A DNA stretch of 34,246 nt, taken from Nevskia sp. GTDB taxonomy: Bacteria > Pseudomonadota > Gammaproteobacteria > Nevskiales > Nevskiaceae. Each line of letters begins with the position of its first letter. The first letter of the stretch is position 1. The stretch covers positions 1 to 34,246 of the forward strand of contig JAUXYM010000121.1 of the NCBI GenBank assembly GCA_030694365.1, read 5' to 3'. Shown here piece by piece: positions 9,582-17,059 of the stretch. The position numbers and the translations under genes were made by a program. The notes under the pieces are model-generated. The model was not told where the DNA came from. It worked only from the letters and a program-made list of their open reading frames with translations, and made no database searches.

Positions 9582-10364
9582 ATGATGACCAAGCAAGAGG
9601 GCCTGTCGGCCTCGGAGCTGCTCGATTTTGGTGTCTGCATCGACGACGGCAACAACAAGGTGTTCGAGTTCCGCTTCGAGCGGCCGACGATGATCCACGG
9701 CCATCGGCTGAAAGGCTGCTCGATCGGCGCCTTCGGCTTCTACAACGCGGCCGGACTGGCAAGCGCCTATCGAACCCGTTTCGGCCGCTACTCGCAGATC
9801 GGCGAGTCGACGATCGTCGGCCCGCCCGAACATCCGATGGACATGTTCAGCACCCACCCGTTCGCGTTCTCGCGGCCGTCGCACATGCCGAAGATGTACC
9901 AGATGAAAGACTTCGCCCGGCTGTCGCCAGATGCGGACGCCGGGCCGTCCTGGGCCGACCACGAAATGCCGGCGGAAACCGTGATCGGCCACGAGGCCTA
10001 CATCGGTGCCGGCAGTTTCGTGAGGCGCGGCGTGACCGTCGGCATTGGTGCCGTGGTCGGCGCGCGCAGTGTCGTCACCCGCGATGTGCCGCCGTATGCA
10101 ATTGTCGCCGGCTCACCGGCCAAGGTGCTGCGCTATCGCTTTCCGGACGCCACCATCGAGCGCTTTCTGAAGCTCAAGTGGTGGGATTACGATCTCGCGC
10201 CGATCAAGCGCGAAATCAATTTCGCCGATGTCGAACGCTCGCTCGACCTGCTCGAAAACAAGATTGCCGACGGTGCCTTGGCCAGGCTGGTCCCCGATAC
10301 CTTCGTGGTCAGCAGCGTCGGCAACCGCTACACGATCGAGAAACTCGCTTCACCGCTCTACTAG
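9582..10364 (+). CDS. left-handed beta-helix (hexapeptide repeat) O-acyltransferase, CatB/Vat-like
   Basis: About 260 residues from ATG 9582; GTG at 9564 and ATG at 9585 are alternatives, none with a good ribosome binding site. Hexapeptide-type repeats occur around residues 40-80 (MIHGHRLKGCSIGAFGFY...GRYSQIGESTIVG) and 125-175 (AETVIGHEAYIGAGSFVRRGVTVGIGAVVGA). His84 in PPEHPMDMFSTHPF sits where xenobiotic acetyltransferases have their catalytic His. The C-terminal helix KLKWWDYD is typical of the family. It probably O-acetylates a hydroxyl or sugar using acetyl-CoA, or transfers from an acyl-ACP given the neighbouring ACP (inference). Starts about 35 nt after the phosphodiesterase and ends 20 nt before the ACP start, within the same operon. 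The frame is open upstream into the previous gene, but that part is a shadow. Confidence 0.85.
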   Translation: MMTKQEGLSASELLDFGVCIDDGNNKVFEFRFERPTMIHGHRLKGCSIGAFGFYNAAGLASAYRTRFGRYSQIGESTIVGPPEHPMDMFSTHPFAFSRPSHMPKMYQMKDFARLSPDADAGPSWADHEMPAETVIGHEAYIGAGSFVRRGVTVGIGAVVGARSVVTRDVPPYAIVAGSPAKVLRYRFPDATIERFLKLKWWDYDLAPIKREINFADVERSLDLLENKIADGALARLVPDTFVVSSVGNRYTIEKLASPLY

Positions 10365-10384
10365 ACCGAAATCACAACCTGAAT

Positions 10385-10666
10385 ATGTCAGACGCTCACG
10401 GCAACTACGTCCAGCAGCTCATCGTCCTCCTTGAGGATTTCACCCAGGACTGGGATCACGAATTCGAGGGCCGCATGGATGCCAGTACCCGGCTGCTCGG
10501 TGACCTCGGTTTCGAGTCGATCGACATCATCCAGCTGGTGGTCGCGATCGAGGAAGACATCTCGAAGAAAAAGGTGCCGTTCGAAAAGCTGTTGATGAAG
10601 GACGGCCGCTATGTCGATGATCTGAGCATCGGCCAGATCGCTGATTTTCTCGTCGGTTTCGTCTGA
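10385..10666 (+). CDS. free-standing acyl carrier protein
   Basis: 93 residues, acidic, four-helix ACP pattern with the phosphopantetheine site Ser45 in DLGFESIDIIQLV. It differs from the tandem ACPs of the synthase (ELGIDSIKRVEIL), so it is a dedicated second carrier, either receiving the finished chain or supplying the acyltransferase next door. Last gene of the operon; it begins 20 nt after the acyltransferase stop and a strong hairpin follows 56 nt after its stop. The longer open frame upstream (from 10178) overlaps the acyltransferase and is not coding. Confidence 0.9.
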   Translation: MSDAHGNYVQQLIVLLEDFTQDWDHEFEGRMDASTRLLGDLGFESIDIIQLVVAIEEDISKKKVPFEKLLMKDGRYVDDLSIGQIADFLVGFV

Positions 10667-10715
10667 GTCGGCTGCTGGCCGTAGCCTGTTTCACTGCGGC
10701 CAGCGTTCGACACAC

Positions 10716-10748
10716 AAAAAAACCGGGCACTTGCGTGCCCGGACTTTT
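10716..10748 (+). terminator. rho-independent terminator of the lipid-synthase operon
   Basis: Perfect 8-bp GC-rich stem CCGGGCAC (10723-10730) / GTGCCCGG (10735-10742) with a TTGC loop, preceded by seven A and followed by ACTTTT. The A tract upstream gives a matching T tract on the other strand, so it may act in both directions between convergent genes. Confidence 0.8.
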
Positions 10749-10756
10749 CCGTTCTT

Positions 10757-10851
10757 GATTAGCAATGAAGCTCAGCCAAGAGCCTTTCTGGTCTCCCCTC
10801 TCCCTCCGGGAGAGGGGCTTTTTGCGAATGGGCTGAGCTTGCTTGCTAATC
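10757..10851. repeat. 95-bp nested palindromic intergenic element (MITE- or REP-like)
   Basis: Outer arms 10757-10777 and 10831-10851 are inverted repeats matching at 19 of 21 positions (ends GATTAGCAA / TTGCTAATC). Inside sits a perfect 10-bp hairpin, CCCCTCTCCC (10795-10804) / GGGAGAGGGG (10808-10817) with a TCC loop, followed by CTTTTTG, so it can also terminate + strand transcription. Lies between two convergent genes. It carries no coding capacity. Confidence 0.75.
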
Positions 10852-10859
10852 AGGTTTCC

Positions 10860-10880
10860 GTTTGACGCCTGGCGTCAAAC
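10860..10880. repeat. near-perfect 21-bp palindrome downstream of the metalloprotease gene
   Basis: GTTTGACGCC (10860-10869), one base, GGCGTCAAAC (10871-10880). It lies 21 bp beyond the stop of the - strand gene and could be its terminator stem, but no T run follows on either strand. A protein-binding operator is equally possible. Confidence 0.5.
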
Positions 10881-10901
10881 GATGCCGGCCCATACTTCTA
10901 C

Positions 10902-12503
10902 CTACTTCGCCCGGCTGTTGGCGTCCGCAACACCGCAAGCAGTGAGCGACACGCGCTGGGCGCGATCGATCAGGCCAGCAGTTTCGTAGTCACGTGCCAG
11001 TCTCGCCACGCACAGCCCGTACCTGCTCGGGCTGCCAGCGGCCAGACAGCCTTCGACCGCCGGCAGCACCAGATCGCCATTGGCCAGCGAGCCCGGCACC
11101 GTCGTCACGCAAGTGCCGAGCGCAACCGGTTCGGCCTTCCAGCCGATGTCGAGCATCAGCGCTGGCGTCAGGTCGAGGTTGCGGCTGGCCCTCAGCGTCG
11201 GGGTGATCGCCGGCTCCATCAGCAGGTTCGGCGCTGCCGCCGTGTCGAAGTGCGAGATCGACGAACCCGGCTGCACCACGCCCGGCGCGAACAGACGAAC
11301 GTAGCCTTCCGCCGTACCGGCACGCCGCGTCGCATCCGAGAAGTACTGCGCACCGACGCCCGGCAGCGCAGCCCGGATATCGGCACCATCCTCGAACGAG
11401 ATGCCTAGCGTCGGAATGGTCACCGCAGGGTCGGCACCGCCCAGCCCGATCGCACCAGCACCCGGGGCGTTGTTGGCGATCAGCAGGGCGACGGCACCCG
11501 CCGCCTGCGCATTGGCCGCCTTGACCACGAAGCCGCAACTGCCACGGTCAGCGAGCACCACTTTGCCGCGCACGTTGTTGATCAGCGGTCCACAGGCATC
11601 GCTGGGGTTCAGGGTGCCGTCATTATCGATGGCGGCAACGATCGAACCGACTCGCATGCTCGGTGACGGTGCCGCACCAAACGACGCCGTGCCGAAGTCC
11701 AGTTCACGAACCAGCTTGCCGCTGACCCGCAGACCTTCGAACGGTCCGAGCACGCCCAGCGATCCTGCCGTCACTTTCGGCCCGTCCCAGACGACGCGAC
11801 CGGTGTTGACGCCAGAGAACAGCAACTCGTCCGAGGTCATCAAGTTCCACTTCTTGCCGAGGTCGAGATCCAGCGTGTTGGCCGTATAGACGTCGGGAAT
11901 ACCGATAAGGAAGGTGCCGTCGGTCTCGTTGACGAAGTTCTGGAAGCCAAGACCATGCGCCACTTCGTGCATGAAGGTGTTCAGGAAATCGATCGCGCCC
12001 GGCGGCGGCGTGTTGTCCAGGCCGTAGTAGAAGCCCGGCCCGGGAATGCAATCCGCCTGTCCGACAGCTCCGTTGAAGTTGGCGATGATGTCGGCAAAGC
12101 CGGGGTCGAGCTCCTCACCGGCCAGGGCATCGGCAATCGCACCGCCGTACCAGTGACCGGCCAGGGGCGCGTTCGGAAAGTCCGAGAACACCGACACGGC
12201 ACCAGCCTGCGCAAGCGTGCCACCCTGCGCCGTACAGCTCAGACGCGCAAACGAGCCCTGGACGACGACCGGAACAGCGCTCTTCAGCACGCTGCCCCAC
12301 AAGGTCAGCGCCCGCTGATAGGCGATCAGACGTTGCTCGCCGAGTGTGGTGCCGGCGTTGCCGCCGACTGGCTCGGCAGGCGTCGGATCGTTGAAGCCCA
12401 CACCGGGATCGTCGACATTGAACAGCACCAACTGAGCAGCGCTGACCGGCAGCGCGAACAGTGCCGTACCCACGGATGCAGCAAGAATCAGTTTCTTGAT
12501 CAC
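10902..12503 (-). CDS. secreted zinc metalloprotease-like protein with inserted PA domain
   Basis: 533 residues from a GTG start (12501-12503), placed by a GGAG sequence 8 nt upstream. N-terminal signal peptide MIKKLILAASVGTALFALPVSA, so exported. HEVAHGLGF (residues 179-187) is an HExxH zinc motif of the HExxHxxGxx(H/D) type, but the third-ligand position is Asn189. A protease-associated (PA) domain follows, about 290-400 (VVLADRGSCGFVVKAANAQA), which in secreted peptidases acts as a lid or substrate-binding insert. The C-terminal 100 residues hold paired cysteines. Its start codon is 5 nt after the stop of the small secreted protein at 12509, whose stop codon lies inside the ribosome binding site GGAGTAAG, so the two are translationally coupled. 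Substrate unknown. Confidence 0.8.
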   Translation of the reverse strand: MIKKLILAASVGTALFALPVSAAQLVLFNVDDPGVGFNDPTPAEPVGGNAGTTLGEQRLIAYQRALTLWGSVLKSAVPVVVQGSFARLSCTAQGGTLAQAGAVSVFSDFPNAPLAGHWYGGAIADALAGEELDPGFADIIANFNGAVGQADCIPGPGFYYGLDNTPPPGAIDFLNTFMHEVAHGLGFQNFVNETDGTFLIGIPDVYTANTLDLDLGKKWNLMTSDELLFSGVNTGRVVWDGPKVTAGSLGVLGPFEGLRVSGKLVRELDFGTASFGAAPSPSMRVGSIVAAIDNDGTLNPSDACGPLINNVRGKVVLADRGSCGFVVKAANAQAAGAVALLIANNAPGAGAIGLGGADPAVTIPTLGISFEDGADIRAALPGVGAQYFSDATRRAGTAEGYVRLFAPGVVQPGSSISHFDTAAAPNLLMEPAITPTLRASRNLDLTPALMLDIGWKAEPVALGTCVTTVPGSLANGDLVLPAVEGCLAAGSPSRYGLCVARLARDYETAGLIDRAQRVSLTACGVADANSRAK

Positions 12504-12508
12504 CTGGC

Positions 12509-12886
12509 TTACTCCGTCGGCAGCGCGGCGCTGGTGCCGTGCTCCATGTCGTGCTTCTGGTGGTAGCTGGTGATATTGCCGTTGGCATCACGCGTAGCTT
12601 CGATGCTGATCAGGTACTCCGCCGAAAGACGAACCGACTTCATGCCATTGGGTGCTACCTGAACCTGCACAGGCGTCGGTGCCTTCTTGACCGAGTTGGC
12701 TTCCATCGCCTGGATCTCGGCTGCCGTCGGTGCCCGCAGCTCCCCGGTTTCGACATCGCGCATCACTCGCAGCGACTCAGTCGCGCCACCCAGCTTCACT
12801 TGCCCGGCGGCTGAATCAGCGGCCGTTGCGGCTGGCACTGCCGCCGTGCCGAGCACACATGCCATCAATAACAGAGACGTTTTCAT
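12509..12886 (-). CDS. small secreted protein, unrecognised, coupled to the metalloprotease
   Basis: 125 residues. Start ATG at 12884-12886 is fixed by a strong GGAGGGA ribosome binding site and a following signal peptide (MKTSLLLMACVLGTAAVPAATA). The mature part is about 100 residues, with no cysteine and no motif I recognise. It is followed within 5 nt by the metalloprotease gene. A role as partner, inhibitor/propeptide-like factor or substrate of that protease is suggested only by the coupling. The much longer open frame upstream on this strand lies antisense to the hydrolase and is not coding. Confidence 0.75.
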   Translation of the reverse strand: MKTSLLLMACVLGTAAVPAATAADSAAGQVKLGGATESLRVMRDVETGELRAPTAAEIQAMEANSVKKAPTPVQVQVAPNGMKSVRLSAEYLISIEATRDANGNITSYHQKHDMEHGTSAALPTE

Positions 12887-13213
12887 CGAACTCCCTCCGA
12901 TCGATTTTCTGCAAAATTCAACTGTTTCGCTCGCGATTGCCACGAGCTCCACTGCATTGTTGTATTGCGGTCCTTTCAGTTGGCCTTCGCACCACAGGAT
13001 CTGAGCCAGAAGCCAAGATCCGGCGTGAGCGCGCACGAAACTGCTACCTCCCAGTAATACACTGAGCGGGCGGACCGCAACAAGAGCGAGAGATTGCTCG
13101 GTGGCGTTTTTATCGCTTGATTCGCAGTGCTCCCCGCTACATCGGTTCGCCCCTTCATCCTTCCATCGTTGCCACGATTCAGCCTTGGTCGTGGCGTTCA
13201 GACTCCGATCCAC
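12887..13213. other. divergent intergenic region
   Basis: About 327 bp between two divergently transcribed genes. It must hold promoters for both, but I see no convincing -35/-10 pair. It contains the strong GGAGGGA of the - strand gene at its left edge. If the hydrolase began at GTG 13127, the region would shrink to 240 bp. Confidence 0.5.
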
Positions 13214-14083
13214 ATGCCTGATGCACCGCTTGCCGATGTGACCATTGCCTACCAGCAGATGGGCGAAGGTCCTGACCTGGTGTTCGTTCACGGACTCGCG
13301 GCGAGCCGCGCGTTCTGGTTCCTGCAGTACGCGCTGCCGCTGTCGAAACACTTCCGGATCACTCTGTTCGATCTCAGAGGCCACGGCTACAGCAGCATGC
13401 CGGCCAGCGGCTACGCAGCAGTCCGGGTTGCCGACGACCTGGCCGGCCTGCTCGACCATCTCGGCATCGCCGCATGTACCTTGATTGGCCACAGCTATGG
13501 TGGCGGCGTGGCGCTGGAATTCGCCGGCCTCTATCCGGGGCGGGTCGAAAAACTCGTGGTGCTCGATACCAAGATCAATGCGTTGCAGCCGACGCAGCGG
13601 CTCAGCGATTCGTCGCATCTGTCGCCGTTCGAGATCGAAGTGTCGCGAACCTCCGGGCACGACTGGGACAACGAGCCGCAGGTCGGCCTGCTGTTCCTCG
13701 AAGTGCTGGCGCGCTGGAAAACCAGCGGCGGCGGCTCGCCAGCCAAGGACGTGTTCACGCCATTCGGCGAAGGCCGCGGTGCGCAGCGCACCGCCAAGCA
13801 GTTCGTCGAACTGCTCGACCACACCACGGCCATGCAGGATGTGGTTCTGCCAGGCATCGACGGCCCCGCCATCGCCGCCTTGCCGATGCGCTGTCTCTGG
13901 ATCTACGGCGACTGGTCGCGAAGCATGCCGAGCTGCCGCGCGCTGCAAGCACTGCGGCCGGCAGCCGAGTTCCAGATCGTTGCCGAAGGCGGTCATTTCT
14001 TCCCGATCAGCAACGCAGCAAGGGTCATGGACTGGCTGCAGCCTTTTCTCGGAATCGATGCCGAAAGCCTGCCTGCGGCCTGA
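13214..14083 (+). CDS. alpha/beta hydrolase
   Basis: 289 residues from ATG 13214 (GTG 13127 would add 29 residues of low-complexity sequence and is less likely). Alpha/beta-hydrolase features: oxyanion-hole FVHGLAASRAFW, nucleophile Ser94 in GHSYGGG, an acid in WIYGDWS and a C-terminal His in EGGHFFPI. No signal peptide. The family includes esterases, lipases and C-C hydrolases; the substrate cannot be called. It stands alone on this strand, with the HiPIP gene 137 nt downstream. Confidence 0.85.
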   Translation: MPDAPLADVTIAYQQMGEGPDLVFVHGLAASRAFWFLQYALPLSKHFRITLFDLRGHGYSSMPASGYAAVRVADDLAGLLDHLGIAACTLIGHSYGGGVALEFAGLYPGRVEKLVVLDTKINALQPTQRLSDSSHLSPFEIEVSRTSGHDWDNEPQVGLLFLEVLARWKTSGGGSPAKDVFTPFGEGRGAQRTAKQFVELLDHTTAMQDVVLPGIDGPAIAALPMRCLWIYGDWSRSMPSCRALQALRPAAEFQIVAEGGHFFPISNAARVMDWLQPFLGIDAESLPAA

Positions 14084-14183
14084 AGCAGGCCGTCAGCAGA
14101 CGGGCAGCAGTCCGGCTGCAGCGCGATGGGGGCACCGAGCCAACAATCACAATCAGTTGCGTTTCGTCATCGAAATTCCGACA

Positions 14184-14220
14184 GGAATAACCTCCAGCTT
14201 CCCTTGTCTGGAGGTATTCC
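14184..14220 (+). promoter_or_regulatory. hairpin sequestering the HiPIP ribosome binding site
   Basis: The left arm (14184-14197) pairs with the right arm (14208-14220) over 13 base pairs with one bulged A (14190) and a 10-nt loop. The right arm contains the Shine-Dalgarno GGAGGT (14210-14215), and the stem ends on the base before the ATG at 14221. Three further pairs (14181-14183 with 14222-14224) could even cover part of the start codon. No T run follows, so it is not a terminator. This is the architecture of an RNA thermometer or of a protein/sRNA-controlled translational switch. Confidence 0.7.
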
Positions 14221-14559
14221 ATGTTTGCTACGAAGCAGGTTTCGCGTCGTCGCTTTTTGTCGCTTGCTGTCGCCGCTGCTGCTGCACCGGCAGGGCTGCT
14301 GATCAGCCAGCCGTCCTTTGCCGCTGATCTGCCGGCGCTGTCCCCGGACGATCCGGCCGCGAAGCCGCTCGGCTATGTCGCCGATGCGTCCAAGCTGGAT
14401 CCGAAGAAAGAAACCGCATACAAGCCAGGCACTGCCTGTGCGACATGCGCGCTGTACAGCGGTGCGGCAGGTGCAGTGAGCGGACCTTGCGCGATCTTTG
14501 CCGGCAAGGCCGTCACGGCCAAGGGTTGGTGCAAGGCCTTCGCGGCCAAGCCAGCCTGA
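14221..14559 (+). CDS. high-potential iron-sulfur protein (HiPIP), Tat-exported
   Basis: 112 residues. Twin-arginine signal SRRRFLSLAVAAAAA followed by a probable cleavage after SFA (about 34), so a periplasmic redox protein folded before export. The mature part has four cysteines, Cys73, Cys76, Cys90 and Cys104, spaced x2, x13 and x13, the HiPIP pattern for one [4Fe-4S] cluster. HiPIPs carry electrons in the periplasm, often to oxidases or reaction centres. ATG is 5 nt after GGAGGT. The leader hairpin implies translational control; a terminator follows 9 nt after the stop. Confidence 0.92.
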   Translation: MFATKQVSRRRFLSLAVAAAAAPAGLLISQPSFAADLPALSPDDPAAKPLGYVADASKLDPKKETAYKPGTACATCALYSGAAGAVSGPCAIFAGKAVTAKGWCKAFAAKPA

Positions 14560-14567
14560 ACGACGCC

Positions 14568-14600
14568 TCCCGGACCGTGCAACGCGGTCCGGGATTTCTT
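14568..14600 (+). terminator. rho-independent terminator after the HiPIP gene
   Basis: Perfect 10-bp stem TCCCGGACCG (14568-14577) / CGGTCCGGGA (14585-14594) with a 7-nt loop, followed by TTTCTT. Confidence 0.75.
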
Positions 14601-14607
14601 GCCGGCA

Positions 14608-15510
14608 TCAGCGGTACTGGAAGCGCTCGGCGAGACTCAGCACTTCCGGCGCAAAACCCGCTACCTCCGGCCGCCATTCCAGCGCGCCGTGCAAGCTGTC
14701 TGTCGAGCGCAACCGGCGCACGAACATGGGATCGGCCAGAAAACGTTCATCGGCACCATGCAGCGCATTGCTCGGGCCGATGCCGGCAAACGCGCCGAAC
14801 TCCGGCCGCTGCATCGCATCAAGCTCGGTGCCCGCAGCAGACCAGCCCAGCCACTCGCAAATCCCGCTCAGCGCCGCTTCCGGCCGTGCCAGCAAGGCTT
14901 CGACATTCAGCACGTGATACTGCGCCTCGTGCAGCCAGCCGCCCGCTTCGGCGATGTTGCCGTGAACCCGCAGCCACGCCAGTTGCGGGTCGACGATCGG
15001 CGGCGATACTGCGTAATCCTTGTAATCCGGAGGGATGAACAGACGGCCGTCGAGCGCGGCAGCGGTCTCGCGGCACCAGCGTCGCGGATGCTCGACCAGG
15101 TGCAGCAGACGGATGTCCGGCACCTCATCGAGCAGGCGATCGAGGAAATCTGGCCGCCAGCCGAGCGTGGTATCAGTACTGACCAAGGTCTTCGGCACCA
15201 GACGCTGCGCGAACTCGGTGAGCATCATCGCGCCCTGCCAGTCGCTGCGCCGGGCCAGCCAGCGTTCGGCATCAGCGATCGCCGCGTCCTGCTGCGAACC
15301 AAAGTGAATGGCGGCAATCGCCCGACGCAGACCCTGGGTGGTCAGGCCATCGGACAGGGCACTGATTTCACCGAGCCCGCCGACCGTCTTGGCCATGAAC
15401 AAGCTCAGTTCCGGCAGATCCTGGGCATGGCTGTGCTGGCCCAGCATCGCCGCCAGCCGCGAGGCATGAGCGCCGGGCGGCGCGACGATCAGCACCGGAG
15501 CGTCGAGCAT
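14608..15510 (-). CDS. sulfotransferase-like protein with diverged PAPS-binding motifs
   Basis: 300 residues. The overall layout is that of PAPS-dependent sulfotransferases: a P-loop-like start (VLIVAPPGAHASRLAAMLGQ, 6-25), PELSLF, LVSTDTT, then a strand-loop LLHLVEHPRRWCRET in the position of the 3'-phosphate motif, and a C-terminal LGW...LHGALEWRP. Two signature positions differ: the 5' loop reads PPGAHAS rather than PRSGTT-like, and the 3' motif has Glu where RHPR-type proteins have Arg. It may sulfate or otherwise modify the exported compound, or have lost PAPS binding. ATG lies 1 nt after the TGA of the beta-propeller gene, so translation is coupled. Confidence 0.65.
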   Translation of the reverse strand: MLDAPVLIVAPPGAHASRLAAMLGQHSHAQDLPELSLFMAKTVGGLGEISALSDGLTTQGLRRAIAAIHFGSQQDAAIADAERWLARRSDWQGAMMLTEFAQRLVPKTLVSTDTTLGWRPDFLDRLLDEVPDIRLLHLVEHPRRWCRETAAALDGRLFIPPDYKDYAVSPPIVDPQLAWLRVHGNIAEAGGWLHEAQYHVLNVEALLARPEAALSGICEWLGWSAAGTELDAMQRPEFGAFAGIGPSNALHGADERFLADPMFVRRLRSTDSLHGALEWRPEVAGFAPEVLSLAERFQYR

Positions 15511-15511
15511 G

Positions 15512-17059
15512 TCAGCGAGCAGGCGATTCAGTTGCCGGCTTCACCGCGGGCGCGCCGAGGAACACTTCGCAGCCACCGCGATTGTTGTCGATGTACTTCC
15601 ACTCGCCGTTTTCCTGCACTGCCACTCGCGGCCCGAACGGGTTGGCCGTGCCGACGAACAGGCCGTGCTCGGTCGACGCGAAGTTGCGCACGCCCCAGTT
15701 GAACTTGTTGCCGAAGCCGCTGCGGGTCACGCATTCCCAGCGCACGCCATCATGGGTACGCCACAGACCGAAGCCGCCGTAGTTGCGGGTCAGATGTTCC
15801 ATGCCCCAGGTATGCATCAGCTTGACGACATCGACCGGCCATTTCTGAGACGGCATGAATGGCAGCGAATTCGCCCAGGAGAAAGTGCCGGCATAGAGAT
15901 ACTCGCCGTGCGTGCACATGCGCCAGATGTAGCCGTTGAACAGATTGTCGAAGCCGGCGGTATAGCCGGACAGCGACACCTTGGCGCCCTCCGGCGTCAC
16001 CCGCGACTGGCCGACCAGAATCTCCCAGCTGTCATCCGGCCAGACTCTGAGGATTTCCGCAGCACCCGGCCCGATCTTGAAGGCGCGGTGATAGCCCCCG
16101 TTGACGATGCCGGTACCGACGATCAAGGCACCCTTGAACTCGCACAAACTGACCACGAGTTCGTTGTACGGCCCGCGCCAGGCACCGTGCTGCAGTACCT
16201 TGGTCCACTTGTACGGAGGGCCACCTTCGCCGTTGGTCTTCCACAACTCGAAGCCGGTGTAGGGGTTGACGGTGCCGGCATACAGATGGCCGTTGAACAC
16301 GCCCATCTCGAACACCGTGAGGTTCTGCGGATTGCCGAAGCTTTCGGGATTCGAGGCTTGCCAGATTCCAGTCGGCAGATCGTCACTGCAGTAGATGATC
16401 GCTTCGGAGCCGACGCATTCCTGCGCCTGGCCGCCGACGTTGGAACCGGTCGGCGTGGTGTGCACGCGGCCCTTGAACACCTGCAGCGTGCGGAACGAGC
16501 GCACCGAGACATCCCAGGGCGGACGCTTGACGATGGTGAAGTTGACGCCGTCATCGCTGCGCAGGATGTCCGGCGGCTCGGCCTGCACCGGTGCCCAGGT
16601 CGAAATGTACAGGCAGGGCTTGGCATCGCTCGGGCCCTGGAACACGGTCATGCCGCGCATGCCGACATAACGCGGCACCAGCCGCTTGATCGTGCGGCCC
16701 GGCACTTCGGGCGAGCGGAACATCATTTCCCAGTGATCGAGCTCCGGCGTGTAGCGCCAGATCTGCACGCGCCGGTCGATGTCGTAGACGCTGTCCGGCG
16801 ATTCCACCGGCCAGGGGCTGATGTCCGGCGGCGGATGCAGCAGCTTCATGCCCGGCATCGTCGCCCGGGTAGTGCCGACATACAGACGGCCTTCGAACCA
16901 GGCCATGCTATGGGCGTAGGAATTCCAGCCATCGCCGAAGCCGCTTTCGCAGGTCAGACGAAAATCGGCTTCGTCGAGCCGGCCGCGCTCCGGCACCGAA
17001 GGACGACGCCGGGGAGTCGCCATCAAACCCCCGTCCAAACCATTGCCCGGCAGGTTCAT
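15512..17059 (-). CDS. beta-propeller-like protein of unknown function
   Basis: 515 residues, no signal peptide evident. Repeated blade motifs of the form LYxGT: LYVGTTRAT, LYISTWAP, LYAGTVNPYTGFELW, LIVGTGIVNGG, LYAGTFSW and LFVGTANPFGP, each followed by a Trp-rich strand. This suggests a six- or seven-bladed propeller. No catalytic motif is recognised. ATG 17057-17059 overlaps the TAA of the adaptor gene (TAATG). It sits between the export fusion and the sulfotransferase-like gene, so a role in handling or recognising the exported molecule is plausible but unproven. An alternative in-frame start is Met13 (MATPRRR). Confidence 0.7.
   Translation of the reverse strand: MNLPGNGLDGGLMATPRRRPSVPERGRLDEADFRLTCESGFGDGWNSYAHSMAWFEGRLYVGTTRATMPGMKLLHPPPDISPWPVESPDSVYDIDRRVQIWRYTPELDHWEMMFRSPEVPGRTIKRLVPRYVGMRGMTVFQGPSDAKPCLYISTWAPVQAEPPDILRSDDGVNFTIVKRPPWDVSVRSFRTLQVFKGRVHTTPTGSNVGGQAQECVGSEAIIYCSDDLPTGIWQASNPESFGNPQNLTVFEMGVFNGHLYAGTVNPYTGFELWKTNGEGGPPYKWTKVLQHGAWRGPYNELVVSLCEFKGALIVGTGIVNGGYHRAFKIGPGAAEILRVWPDDSWEILVGQSRVTPEGAKVSLSGYTAGFDNLFNGYIWRMCTHGEYLYAGTFSWANSLPFMPSQKWPVDVVKLMHTWGMEHLTRNYGGFGLWRTHDGVRWECVTRSGFGNKFNWGVRNFASTEHGLFVGTANPFGPRVAVQENGEWKYIDNNRGGCEVFLGAPAVKPATESPAR

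Noticed and set aside
12887..13996. N-terminal extension of the small secreted protein gene up to 13996 on the - strand
   Set aside because: It runs antisense to the alpha/beta hydrolase; the strong ribosome binding site and signal peptide place the true start at 12886.
14184..14220. Reading the HiPIP leader hairpin as the terminator of the hydrolase gene
   Set aside because: The stem is followed directly by ATG and no T run; the 3' arm is a consensus Shine-Dalgarno at optimal spacing.
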